A DNA stretch of 9,646 bases, taken from the NCBI GenBank assembly GCA_947455285.1, contig CANGOK010000115.1, forward strand, positions 1-9,646, given 5' to 3'. Of this stretch, positions 1 to 7,337 are shown one piece after another. The translations under genes were made by a program, and so were the position numbers. Source of the DNA: Beijerinckiaceae bacterium (lineage in GTDB: Bacteria; Pseudomonadota; Alphaproteobacteria; Rhizobiales; Beijerinckiaceae). How positions within the stretch are numbered: the first letter of the stretch is position 1; each line of letters starts with the position of its first letter. The notes beneath the pieces were generated by a model. The model made no database searches. It worked only from the letters and a program-made list of their open reading frames with translations, and was not told where the DNA came from.

Positions 1-69
1 CGCCTTCGCGGCGCCGCTCTTGTCGCCTATGAGCGTCGCCTGAAAAAAAGCATCGCCACCCCGCGTTGA
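1..69 (+). CDS. Possible 3' end of an upstream gene, cut by the window edge
   Basis: The plus-strand frame beginning at base 1 stays open for 22 codons and stops with TGA at 67-69. Its third codon positions are mostly G or C, as in the neighbouring real genes, and the peptide is basic near its end (ERRLKKS). This fits the last residues of a gene lying left of the window, but 22 codons cannot identify a family. A competing reading is a minus-strand frame opening with ATG at 91-89 and running off the left edge; it begins MTAASAPVNAG and I do not recognise it either. Low confidence in both; at most one is likely to be real. Confidence 0.25.
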   Translation, partial: RLRGAALVAYERRLKKSIATPR

Positions 70-94
70 CAGGCGCGGACGCGGCCGTCATAGA
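66..94 (+). promoter_or_regulatory. Candidate sigma-70-type promoter for lysC
   Basis: A perfect -35 box TTGACA lies at 66-71. It is followed after exactly 17 bases by CATAGA at 89-94, which matches three of six consensus -10 positions. Transcription would start near 101, giving a leader of about 70 bases before the lysC ATG at 173. The box sits in the short gap just upstream of lysC, where a promoter is expected. The -10 half is weak, and the -35 box overlaps the stop codon of the possible upstream gene. No leader hairpin or terminator pair suggesting attenuation is obvious. Confidence 0.45.
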
Positions 95-172
95 ACCGGC
101 TCATCAAGAGTTCGGCCAAGGGCCGTGCTCGCTTGCCCGCCTCACGGCGCCTTAGATAATCGCTCGGGATCA

Positions 173-1408
173 ATGGCTCGTCTCGTCATGAAATTCGGCG
201 GCACGTCTGTCGCCAACATCGAACGGATCCGCAACGTCGCGCAGCATGTGAAGCGCGAGGTGGAGGCTGGCAACGAGGTCGCGGTCGTCGTCTCGGCCAT
301 GTCGGGCAAGACGAACGAACTCGTCGCCTGGTGCGCCGACGCCTCGAAGCTCTATGACAAGCGCGAATATGACGCGGTCGTGGCTTCGGGCGAGCAGGTC
401 ACGTCCGGGCTTCTCGCCATCGCTTTGCAGGAAATCGGCATCGGCGCCCGCTCATGGCAGGGCTGGCAGATCCCGATCCTCACCTCCGACGCCCATGGTT
501 CGGCCCGCATCGAATCCATCGACGGCTCGGGGCTCGCGGAAGGTTTCGCGCGCAAGGAAGTGGCGGTCATCGCAGGCTTTCAGGGAATTCATGAGGCCAG
601 CGGCCGGTTGACGACGCTTGGACGCGGCGGCTCCGACACCAGCGCCGTCGCCATCGCCGCCGCGATCAAGGCGGATCGTTGCGATATCTATACCGATGTG
701 GACGGCGTCTATACGACTGACCCGCGCATCGTGCCCAAGGCGCGTCGGCTCGACCGCGTCGCCTTCGAGGAAATGCTTGAAATGGCGTCGCTCGGCGCCA
801 AGGTGCTGCAGGTTCGCTCCGTCGAAGTGGCGATGGTTCACAAGGTGAAGACCTTCGTGCGCTCGTCTTTCGACGATCCGGCCAACCCAATGCCCGGCAC
901 GCTCATTTGTGACGAGGAGGATATCGTGGAACAGCAGGTCGTCACCGGAATCGCCTTTTCGCGCGACGAGGCGCAACTGACCCTGCGCCGCGTATCGGAC
1001 AAGCCCGGCGTCGCGGCGGCGATCTTCGTGCCGCTCGCCGAAGCCAACATCAATGTCGATATGATCATTCAGGTCGTCTCGGATGATGCGAAGACCACCG
1101 ACATCACCTTCACCGTGCCTCAGGCTGATTTCGAACGCGCCCGCGCGCTGCTTGAAGCCAAGCGCGACGAACTCGGCTTCGCCTCGCTTCAGGGCGCAAA
1201 TGATGTGGTGAAGATCTCGGCCATCGGCATTGGCATGCGCAGCCATGCCGGCGTCGCGGCCCGCGCCTTCAAGGCTCTGGCTGAGAAGGGCATCAACATT
1301 CGCGCCATCACCACCAGCGAGATCAAGTTCTCGGTGCTGATCGACGCCGAATACACCGAACTGGCGGTGCGCACGCTGCACACGCTCTACGGCCTCGACA
1401 AGGCCTGA
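173..1408 (+). CDS. lysC: Aspartate kinase (aspartokinase), LysC type
   Basis: Cytoplasmic enzyme phosphorylating L-aspartate to 4-phospho-L-aspartate, the first step towards lysine, threonine, methionine and diaminopimelate. The 411-residue protein has the amino-acid kinase domain first. It shows KFGGTSVA at residues 7-14, SGEQVTSG at 72-79, GRGGSDTSA at 150-158 and YTDVDGVYTTDPR at 173-185. Two ACT regulatory domains follow at about 265-335 and 345-410, the usual site of lysine and/or threonine feedback inhibition in this family. There is no fused homoserine dehydrogenase. I chose the ATG at 173 because MARLVMKFGG is the normal family N-terminus. A GTG at 125 in the same frame would add 16 unconserved residues. 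A GGGA sits only three bases before this ATG, so the ribosome site is not ideal. The gene ends 21 bases from a convergent gene. In many Rhizobiales lysC is followed by ptsP and prfA; here those genes lie 7 kb away on the other strand. Confidence 0.96.
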   Translation: MARLVMKFGGTSVANIERIRNVAQHVKREVEAGNEVAVVVSAMSGKTNELVAWCADASKLYDKREYDAVVASGEQVTSGLLAIALQEIGIGARSWQGWQIPILTSDAHGSARIESIDGSGLAEGFARKEVAVIAGFQGIHEASGRLTTLGRGGSDTSAVAIAAAIKADRCDIYTDVDGVYTTDPRIVPKARRLDRVAFEEMLEMASLGAKVLQVRSVEVAMVHKVKTFVRSSFDDPANPMPGTLICDEEDIVEQQVVTGIAFSRDEAQLTLRRVSDKPGVAAAIFVPLAEANINVDMIIQVVSDDAKTTDITFTVPQADFERARALLEAKRDELGFASLQGANDVVKISAIGIGMRSHAGVAARAFKALAEKGINIRAITTSEIKFSVLIDAEYTELAVRTLHTLYGLDKA

Positions 1409-1429
1409 TCGGCCAAGTTCAGGCGGCGG

Positions 1430-1660
1430 TCAGAAATCGACCGCCCGCCCGTCGATCTCCCAATCGCCGAAACGCGACGGGTCGAGCCCGCCGCGCCCGT
1501 TGATCTCGCGGGGAGCCGCCGCGCGGGCCTCGTCCGCGAGCCTGCGTCGTTCGGCAGCCTCAGCAAGGGCGCGCTGGGCGGCGGGGGAAAGCTGCTTCAC
1601 GGGTTGCGTATCATCTTGAGCTTGATCGGGCGTTTGATCCTTCGGCGCGTCGGTCTGCAT
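1430..1660 (-). CDS. DUF1674 protein, succinate dehydrogenase assembly factor 4-like
   Basis: A 76-residue protein whose C-terminus carries the DUF1674 signature: EINGRGG at residues 52-58, then P-S-R-F-GDWE at 61-68, and GRAVDF at the end. This is the conserved block of the mitochondrial factor SDHAF4 (Sdh8), which binds the flavinylated catalytic subunit of succinate dehydrogenase and shields it before assembly. The bacterial role is inferred from that homology. The N-terminal half is polar, rich in Gln, Asp, Ala and Glu, and probably disordered up to an alanine-rich helix at about 26-50. A GGGA seven bases before the ATG supports the start. No sdh genes are present in the window. It converges with lysC and is divergent from rsmB across 218 bases. 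The family call is firm; the function is moderately sure. Confidence 0.88.
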   Translation of the reverse strand: MQTDAPKDQTPDQAQDDTQPVKQLSPAAQRALAEAAERRRLADEARAAAPREINGRGGLDPSRFGDWEIDGRAVDF

Positions 1661-1706
1661 CGTTCAATCCCATCTGGCTCATGCCGTTTCCGGCGAGATT
1701 GGCGAC

Positions 1707-1735
1707 TATATAAGTCATCGCGTCCGAAAGTTCAG
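1707..1735 (-). promoter_or_regulatory. Candidate promoter for the DUF1674 gene
   Basis: Read on the minus strand, CTGAAC (1735-1730) and TATATA (1712-1707) are separated by 17 bases. The -10 box matches TATAAT at its first four positions and the -35 box matches TTGACA at three. Transcription would start near 1700, about 40 bases before the ATG at 1660. This is the clearest AT-rich element in the 218-base divergent gap before rsmB. I could not point to an equally good plus-strand promoter for rsmB in the same gap. The match is moderate and no experiment supports it. Confidence 0.35.
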
Positions 1736-1878
1736 CCTTTGGCTGCGGCCTCGGGCGCCCAAGCTTTCCTTGCCACCCCATCCTGACAACCCTATGAAAT
1801 GACGATGGCGTCAGGGATGCGGATGAGTGATTCTGCGCCTGCGCCTGCGCCATCCCTCCCGCTCAGAAAAGCAGCCTC

Positions 1879-3234
1879 GTGACGAAACCGCCCCGCTCCT
1901 TTCATCAACGTCAGGCCCCAACGCCACCGCCGCCCGGATTGAACGCGCGGCTTGTGGCGGCGAGCGTTCTGGCTGATGTGGCGGGGCAAGGCTCGACCCT
2001 CGACGAGCGTCTTGGCGCCGAAGCTTCGACGCGCATGAGCGATCTTGATCCGCGAGATCGCGCTCTGGCGCGCTCCATCGCCACCGTCGCCCTGCGCAGG
2101 CTTGGCACGATCAGGGCAGCGCTTGCTCGCTTCCTCGAAAAGGGCCTTCCGAAAAAAGCGGCCGCTGTCGAATGGACGCTGATCACCGCGACCGCGCAGA
2201 TCCTCTTTCTCGACATTCCCGATCACGCCGCCGTCGATCTTGCGGTCCACGCCATTCGCCGCGACCCGCGCACAGCCGCTTTCGCCGCGCTGGTGAACGC
2301 CGTGCTGCGCAATGTCATCCGCGCCCGCGATGAAATTCTCGCGCCCGCCGATCCCTTCATCGACACGCCCGCCTGGCTCGCTGCGCGCTGGCGCAAGACC
2401 TATGGGGACGAGATCGCCGCCGCCATCGTTCGGGCGCATCAACTCGAGCCAACCCTCGACATCACCGTAAAAGGCGATGCGCAGCTTTGGGCCGAGAAAC
2501 TAGACGGCTTTGTCCTGCCCACAGGTTCGGTACGCCTGCTGAACCATGCGCCTGTCACGGAGCTCGCTGGCTATGGAGAAGGCGCCTGGTGGGTGCAGGA
2601 CGCCGCAGCAAACCTGCCGGCAAGACTGCTTGGCGCCCAACCCGGCATGCGCATAGCCGATCTTTGCGCGGCTCCCGGCGGCAAGACGGCGCAACTCGCC
2701 GCTGCTGGCGCTGAGGTCGTAGCGCTTGATCGCTCGGCCGAACGCATGAAACGCGTCAGCGCCAATCTCGAACGGCTGCATCTTTCCGCCGATCTAACGG
2801 TTGGCGACGCGCTGACCTATGAGGCGGCGGCCTTCGACGCCATACTGCTCGACGCCCCCTGCTCGGCGACCGGCACCATCCGCAGGCATCCCGATGTCGC
2901 CTGGACCAAGCGCGCCAGCGATATCGCCAGCCTGTCGAAAGTTCAGGCGCGCATGATCGACCATGCGATCGATCTCCTGAAGCCCGGCGGCAAACTGGTT
3001 TATTGCACCTGCTCGATGGAGCCGGAAGAGGGCGAGCTGCAGATCAACGCGCTATTGCGGCGCAACCCCGATGTCGTGCGCGCGCCTATCGCTGCGGAAG
3101 AACTTGGCGTCCCAAATATGTGCATATCGGCGCTGGGGGACTTGCGAACGCTTCCCTGCCATCTCTACCATGAAGACGCGCGGCGAAGTGGACTTGATGG
3201 ATTCTTCGCGGCGCGCGTAGAGCGCCTCATTTAA
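1879..3234 (+). CDS. rsmB: 16S rRNA (cytosine-C5)-methyltransferase, RsmB/Fmu family
   Basis: SAM-dependent methyltransferase expected to make m5C967 (E. coli numbering) in 16S rRNA. An N-terminal NusB-like helical RNA-binding domain covers about residues 20-150, which separates RsmB from RsmF. The Rossmann-fold NOL1/NOP2/Sun catalytic domain follows. It shows the SAM-binding motif LCAAPGGKT at 262-270, the motif IV cysteine in DAPCSATG (Cys328) and the catalytic motif VI cysteine in YCTCSMEPEE (Cys378). The end (RTLPCHLY, GLDGFFAARVERL) is the usual C-terminus. At 451 residues the length is normal. The start is GTG at 1879; no better in-frame ATG exists near it, the frame is closed by TGA at 1828-1830, and no strong Shine-Dalgarno sequence is visible. 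The next gene begins 29 bases downstream, so the two are probably co-transcribed. Confidence 0.95.
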   Translation: MTKPPRSFHQRQAPTPPPPGLNARLVAASVLADVAGQGSTLDERLGAEASTRMSDLDPRDRALARSIATVALRRLGTIRAALARFLEKGLPKKAAAVEWTLITATAQILFLDIPDHAAVDLAVHAIRRDPRTAAFAALVNAVLRNVIRARDEILAPADPFIDTPAWLAARWRKTYGDEIAAAIVRAHQLEPTLDITVKGDAQLWAEKLDGFVLPTGSVRLLNHAPVTELAGYGEGAWWVQDAAANLPARLLGAQPGMRIADLCAAPGGKTAQLAAAGAEVVALDRSAERMKRVSANLERLHLSADLTVGDALTYEAAAFDAILLDAPCSATGTIRRHPDVAWTKRASDIASLSKVQARMIDHAIDLLKPGGKLVYCTCSMEPEEGELQINALLRRNPDVVRAPIAAEELGVPNMCISALGDLRTLPCHLYHEDARRSGLDGFFAARVERLI

Positions 3235-3263
3235 GGCGTTGGGGCTGCGGAGGCAGATTTAGA

Positions 3264-4967
3264 GTGACCCAATCAGTCGCTGGACGGGGCCAGTTCGCCC
3301 GGTTGCTGGCGGGCAACAGCTTCGGCTGGCTTCGCCGCACCATCGCCTGGCCCATGCGCTACGCTGACCTTCTGGGTTTTGGCGGCCCCAAGCGTCTGCT
3401 CATCGCGCCGCAAGACATCCGCACGGCTGACCCCACCATGGCCGCGGATATTTACGCCGGTTATTTCGCTTTCGCCGGCAAGATGGTGAACACCCACGGG
3501 CGTTCGCCATTCGAGGTCGCTCCGCCCTCGCCCGCATGGGCCTCGACCCTCGCAGGCTTTGGCTGGTTGCGCCATCTGCGCGCCGCCGACACTGCTTTGT
3601 CGCGCGCCAATGCTCAGGCGCTGGTCGAAGACTGGATCAAGCTGAACGGACGCCAGACGAAAACGCCCGACTGGGAGCCGCGGGTGGCGATTCGCCGCCT
3701 GCTGTCCTGGATGAGTCAGTCTCCACTCATACTCGAAGGGGCTGACAGTCAGTTCTATCGCCTCTTCATGAAGAGCATCAGTCGTCAGGCGATGCTTCTC
3801 CAACGCCGCATCAACAGCGACATCGAAGGCGAGGCGCGCCTCTTCGCGCTTATCGCGCTGGCGGAATTTGGTCTCTGCGGCGAAAATCTCGACAAGCTGC
3901 AGGAACGCATGAGCCTCATGCTGGGCGAAGAGCTGGGGCGGCAGGTTCTGGCTGACGGAGGCCACGTCGGGCGCAATCCGCAGACCATCATCGACCTGCT
4001 GCTCGATCTTCTTCCCCTGCGTCAGGCCTATTCGGCCCGCGGCGTGAGCGCGCCGCCGCAACTGCTGAACGCCATTGACCGCATGATGCCGATGCTGCGG
4101 CTGTTTCGTCTCGGCGACGGCTCCCTCGCCCTCTTCAACGGAATGGGACAAACCGCCCCCAACGATCTGGCGACCATCCTCGCCCATGACGATGCGCGCG
4201 CAGCGCCGCTCATGAACGCGCCCTATAGCGGTTATCAGCGCATGGAGGGCGGGTCAGCCGTTCTCATCATGGATACGGGCGTCATTCCTCCGCTCGCCTT
4301 TTCCGATCGCGCCCACGCAGGCTGCCTGTCTTTTGAATTCTCGACTGAAGGCCAGAGGCTCATCGTCAACTGCGGCAGCCCCAATGAGAGCCGCGCCGCC
4401 ATGCGCGACGCCGCAAGATCGACGGCGGCGCATTCCACGCTGACACTCGCAGACACATCCTCCTGCCGTTTCGGCGCGGGCGACAAGAAGGGCTCGCTCG
4501 ATGGCAAGATCGTCAGCGGCCCGACCAAGGTGCGCCTGAAAAGACAGGGCGCGGAGGACTGCATCGCGCTCGAAGCGAGCCACGACGGCTATGAGCGGCA
4601 GTTCGGGCTCACCCATACCCGCAGCCTTTACCTGTCCACCGAGGGCGACCAGCTCGAAGGAGAAGACAAGCTCACGCCAGCCGGCGGCAAGAAGACGAGC
4701 GTCACCACTGCTGATTATGCGGTGCGCTTTCATCTTCATTCAAGCTTGCGGACAAGGTTGCTGGACGACAGCCAGTCGGTCGAAATCCATACCCCCTCGG
4801 GGCAGGTCTGGCTATTCCACGCAGAAGGGCACAGGCTCGCGGTGGAGGAGAGCATCTCCTTCGCCACCGCGGAAGGCGTGCGTGGCGCGGACCAGATCGT
4901 GGTCCACACCAATATTCAGCAATATCCGAGCGTCAGCTGGACGCTCTACAAGACCTCGGGCGACTGA
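3264..4967 (+). CDS. Heparinase II/III-like family protein
   Basis: A 567-residue protein with the two-part plan of bacterial heparinase II/III-like proteins. There is an alpha-helical toroid-like N-terminal half (about 50-300), then a beta-rich C-terminal half (about 320-560) with the conserved stretches HAGCLSFEFS at 351-360, IVNCGSP at 367-373 and STAAHSTL at 386-393. Known members are polysaccharide lyases acting on uronic-acid polymers such as heparin, heparan sulfate or alginate. The substrate of this alphaproteobacterial branch is unknown to me, and a role in envelope or capsule turnover is only inference. No signal peptide or membrane segment is evident, which is odd for a polysaccharide lyase and suggests cytoplasmic action or non-classical localisation. 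The GTG start has a strong GGAGG ten bases upstream. It lies 29 bases after rsmB. The association rsmB - heparinase-like - purH is one I recall from many Rhizobiales. Confidence 0.88.
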   Translation: MTQSVAGRGQFARLLAGNSFGWLRRTIAWPMRYADLLGFGGPKRLLIAPQDIRTADPTMAADIYAGYFAFAGKMVNTHGRSPFEVAPPSPAWASTLAGFGWLRHLRAADTALSRANAQALVEDWIKLNGRQTKTPDWEPRVAIRRLLSWMSQSPLILEGADSQFYRLFMKSISRQAMLLQRRINSDIEGEARLFALIALAEFGLCGENLDKLQERMSLMLGEELGRQVLADGGHVGRNPQTIIDLLLDLLPLRQAYSARGVSAPPQLLNAIDRMMPMLRLFRLGDGSLALFNGMGQTAPNDLATILAHDDARAAPLMNAPYSGYQRMEGGSAVLIMDTGVIPPLAFSDRAHAGCLSFEFSTEGQRLIVNCGSPNESRAAMRDAARSTAAHSTLTLADTSSCRFGAGDKKGSLDGKIVSGPTKVRLKRQGAEDCIALEASHDGYERQFGLTHTRSLYLSTEGDQLEGEDKLTPAGGKKTSVTTADYAVRFHLHSSLRTRLLDDSQSVEIHTPSGQVWLFHAEGHRLAVEESISFATAEGVRGADQIVVHTNIQQYPSVSWTLYKTSGD

Positions 4968-4979
4968 GCCGGTTTGGTC

Positions 4980-5408
4980 TTAGCGACCGCCGAGGCGGAT
5001 GAGTGTGCGCGGCGCGCCGGCGGCCCCAAGGCCACGGAAAGGCTTGCGCTCAACGGTGACGCCTTCGCTGCGCTCGAAACGAGGCGCGAAACCGCCGGTC
5101 TTGCGCTCAACCACGACCGAAGGCTTGCGCTCAACCACGACCGCGCGCTGTGCGCCGGCGCGGTTGCTGGTGAAGGCGACCTCGGGAGCCGGGGCGCGCT
5201 TGGCCGCAGCCGCGCGGACCGCCATCTTGGCGACCAGCTCGCGGGCCTCCTCGATGGGCGCGCCCATCAATTCGGCTGCGAATTCGGCCTGATGCTCCGC
5301 ATCGTCCATGAAACCCTGAGCCGCAAAGATCGCTTCCTCGAGGGTCGGGGGATCGTAGCGCACACGAACGGGGGGACGGTTCTTCGCCTTGGGAGAAGTA
5401 GGGCGCAT
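4980..5408 (-). CDS. Conserved-looking hypothetical protein with VVERK repeats
   Basis: A basic 142-residue protein that I cannot assign to a named family. The N-terminus is rich in Lys, Arg and Pro and ends in the turn PPVRVRYDPPT (12-22). An acidic amphipathic helical segment follows at about 22-62 (EEAIFAAQGFMDDAEHQAEF, then EEARELVAKM), which looks like a folded core. The C-terminal half is low in complexity and contains three copies of V-x-V-E-R-K at about 90-95, 98-103 and 117-122. It has no signal peptide, membrane segment, cysteine or histidine cluster. GGA eight bases before the ATG supports the start. It converges on the heparinase-like gene with a 12-base gap and is divergent from purH. 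The codon use matches the neighbours, so it appears native rather than acquired. A nucleic-acid or protein-binding role would fit the charge pattern but is a guess. Confidence 0.75.
   Translation of the reverse strand: MRPTSPKAKNRPPVRVRYDPPTLEEAIFAAQGFMDDAEHQAEFAAELMGAPIEEARELVAKMAVRAAAAKRAPAPEVAFTSNRAGAQRAVVVERKPSVVVERKTGGFAPRFERSEGVTVERKPFRGLGAAGAPRTLIRLGGR
5044..5143 (-). repeat. Three short direct repeats coding for V-x-V-E-R-K
   Basis: The plus-strand text TTGCGCTCAAC occurs at 5044-5054, 5101-5111 and 5124-5134. The second and third copies agree over 19 bases (TTGCGCTCAACCACGACCG) and are 23 bases apart in register. The first copy has diverged after the core. All lie in the same frame of the minus-strand gene and encode its VERK-containing repeats, so expansion would preserve the reading frame. 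This points to internal duplication in a tolerant, probably disordered tail. Confidence 0.7.
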
Positions 5409-5462
5409 CTCGGTTTTCCAAGTTTATAAGTTGGCTGCGGCTATCGCGCTGCAGCAGGTTTG

Positions 5463-5477
5463 TTGTGCATTGCACAA
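5463..5477. promoter_or_regulatory. Perfect 15-base inverted repeat, probable operator
   Basis: TTGTGCATTGCACAA consists of two perfect 7-base arms around one central T. It is a strict palindrome of the kind bound by a dimeric transcription factor. It lies in the 292-base divergent gap (5409-5700), 54 bases upstream of the unknown minus-strand gene and 223 bases upstream of the purH start, so it more likely governs the former. A second small palindrome, GCTGCAGC, lies at 5448-5455, and CCTGATC (5481-5487) is matched by GATCAGG at 5512-5518. The TGC...GCA core is somewhat reminiscent of sites described for the PHB regulator PhaR, but I cannot assign the factor. The rest of the gap shows no recognisable RNA gene or protein gene. 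Confidence 0.55.
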
Positions 5478-5700
5478 TACCCTGATCCGGGTCTGAAAGC
5501 AAGTCAACGCAGATCAGGATTAACGATTCGTGGACGAATGCCACGTCACGCCCGGATTTTCCAGCCTTGGCGCAGCAATTTTTCCGTTTTGATCACAATC
5601 TTACGCCCCCTGAGTGCGGCGCGCAGCTTTTGTATTGCGCCGCATCGTGGTAATCGCGCGCAAGCTCTCGTCAGCAGCCCCCAACAGATTGCAGGTTCCC

Positions 5701-7293
5701 ATGGCCTCCGACCTTCGCCGCGTTTCCCGCGCGCTCCTGTCCGTTTCCGACAAGACCGGCCTCGTCGATTTCGCCCGCGCCCTGAGCGCTAGGGGCATCG
5801 AACTCGTCTCGACGGGCGGCACGCGCAAGGCCCTGGCCGACGCCGGCCTGCCCGTGAAGGACGTCTCCGACCTCACCGGCTTTCCCGAAATGATGGACGG
5901 CCGGGTGAAGACCCTGCATCCCATCGTGCATGGCGGTTTGCTGGCCATTCGCGAAAATCCCGAGCATGAAGCCGCCATGCTCGCCCATGGCATCGGCCCC
6001 ATCGATCTGCTCGTCGTGAACCTCTATCCTTTCGAGGCCACGGTCTTGAAAGGCGCGGGCTATGACGATTGCATCGAGAACATCGACATCGGCGGCCCCG
6101 CGATGATCCGCGGCGCGGCCAAGAACCATGGCGATGTGACTGTGGTCGTCGAAGTCGGCGATTATAAGGCCGTCCTCGATACGCTCGAGGCCAATGGCGG
6201 CTCGACCACCCTCGCGCTTCGCAAGCAGCTCGCCCAGAAAGCCTACGCCCGCACCGCCGCCTATGACGCCGCGATCTCCAACTGGTTCGCTGCGCAGTTG
6301 GGCGAAGCGACGCCGGAATATCGCGCGATCGGCGGTCATCTCGCCGAGAAGATGCGCTATGGCGAAAACCCGCACCAATCCGCGGGTTTCTACAAGACCC
6401 CCGAGCAGCGCTTCGGCGTCTCCACCTCCCGTCAGGTGCAGGGCAAGACGCTCTCCTACAACAATGTGAACGACACCGACGCCGCCTTCGAATGCGTCTC
6501 GGAATTCGATCCCGCGCGCACCGCCGCCGTCGCGATCATCAAGCACGCCAATCCCTGCGGCGTTGCGGAAGGCGCCAGCCTGCGCGAAGCCTATGAGAAG
6601 GCTTTGCGCTGCGACCCAGTTTCAGCCTTCGGCGGCATCGTGGCGCTGAACCGCAAGCTCGACCCCGAAGCGGCGCTTGAGATCGTGAAGATCTTCACCG
6701 AAGTCATCATCGCGCCCGACGCCGATGAAGAGGCGATCCGCATCGTCGGCGCCAAGAAGAACCTGCGTCTCTTGCTGACGGGCGGCCTGCCTGATCCGCG
6801 CGCGCAGGGCCTCGTGCTGCGCACGGTCGCTGGCGGGATGCTCGTGCAGGGCCGCGACAACGCCGTGGTCGACGACATGGATCTTCGCGTCGTCACCAAG
6901 CGCGCGCCCACGGCGCAGGAGCTGGCGGACCTGAAGTTCGCCTTCCGCGTCGCCAAGCATGTGAAGTCCAACGCGATCGTCTATGCGCGTGAAGGCGCGA
7001 CTGTGGGCGTGGGCGCCGGTCAGATGAGCCGCGTCGATTCTTCACGCATCGCCGCCTGGAAAGCCTCGGAAGCCGCCAAGGCCGCTGGCCTCACTGAGAC
7101 CCTCGCTAAGGGTTCGGTCGTGGCCTCGGACGCCTTCTTCCCCTTCGCCGACGGCTTGCTTGCCGCAGCGGAAGCTGGCGCCACCGCGGTCATCCAGCCC
7201 GGCGGCTCCATGCGCGACGATGAGGTCATCAAGGCGGCCGACGAGGCGGGCCTCGCCATGGTCCTCACCGGCCACCGCCACTTCCGGCATTAA
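5701..7293 (+). CDS. purH: Bifunctional AICAR formyltransferase / IMP cyclohydrolase
   Basis: Catalyses the last two steps of de novo purine synthesis in the cytoplasm: formylation of AICAR with 10-formyltetrahydrofolate, then ring closure of FAICAR to IMP. The N-terminal MGS-like cyclohydrolase domain (about 1-150) shows STGGTRK at 37-43, VKTLHP with the conserved lysine at 70, NLYPFE at 107-112 and GGPAMIRGAAKN at 131-142. The transformylase domain shows RYGENPHQ at 219-226, the catalytic Lys-His pair in KHANPCG (281-287), KHVKSNA at 419-425, GAGQMSRVDS at 438-447 and DAFFPFADG at 477-485. It ends in the usual GHRHFRH. At 530 residues the length is normal. I chose the ATG at 5701 because MASDLRRVSRALLSVSDK is the family N-terminus and AGG lies a few bases upstream. 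Earlier in-frame starts, such as GTG at 5614, add unconserved residues. Confidence 0.97.
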   Translation: MASDLRRVSRALLSVSDKTGLVDFARALSARGIELVSTGGTRKALADAGLPVKDVSDLTGFPEMMDGRVKTLHPIVHGGLLAIRENPEHEAAMLAHGIGPIDLLVVNLYPFEATVLKGAGYDDCIENIDIGGPAMIRGAAKNHGDVTVVVEVGDYKAVLDTLEANGGSTTLALRKQLAQKAYARTAAYDAAISNWFAAQLGEATPEYRAIGGHLAEKMRYGENPHQSAGFYKTPEQRFGVSTSRQVQGKTLSYNNVNDTDAAFECVSEFDPARTAAVAIIKHANPCGVAEGASLREAYEKALRCDPVSAFGGIVALNRKLDPEAALEIVKIFTEVIIAPDADEEAIRIVGAKKNLRLLLTGGLPDPRAQGLVLRTVAGGMLVQGRDNAVVDDMDLRVVTKRAPTAQELADLKFAFRVAKHVKSNAIVYAREGATVGVGAGQMSRVDSSRIAAWKASEAAKAAGLTETLAKGSVVASDAFFPFADGLLAAAEAGATAVIQPGGSMRDDEVIKAADEAGLAMVLTGHRHFRH

Positions 7294-7337
7294 AATCAAA
7301 GCCTTCCTGTTCATCGGGCGTTCACCAATTAGGCATA

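Noticed and set aside
452..1381. Long minus-strand open frame (309 codons) opposite lysC
   Set aside because: Its peptide is rich in His, Arg, Gly and Asp with no recognisable motif, as expected of the antisense of a GC-rich gene. lysC on the other strand explains the region fully.
1834..1851. Three tandem TGCGCC hexamers before rsmB
   Set aside because: Short GC-rich hexamer repeats are common by chance at this base composition, and nothing links this one to a function.
3273..4187. Minus-strand open frame (304 codons) opposite the heparinase-like gene
   Set aside because: Low-information antisense composition, no family motif and no ribosome site. The plus-strand gene has domain structure and a strong GGAGG.
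4968..4979. Possible bidirectional terminator between the convergent genes at 4967 and 4980
   Set aside because: The gap is only 12 bases, with no stem-loop or T-run in it. The same holds for the 2-base gap at 7749-7750 and the 21-base gap at 1409-1429.
5589..5602. FNR/FixK-like box TTGAT-CACA-ATCTT upstream of purH
   Set aside because: Only eight of ten conserved bases match TTGAT-N4-ATCAA, the second half-site is broken, and oxygen control of purH is not expected. Probably chance in an AT-richer stretch.
5671..6546. Minus-strand open frame (291 codons) opposite purH
   Set aside because: Glycine- and arginine-rich shadow of a gene whose catalytic motifs are all present on the plus strand.
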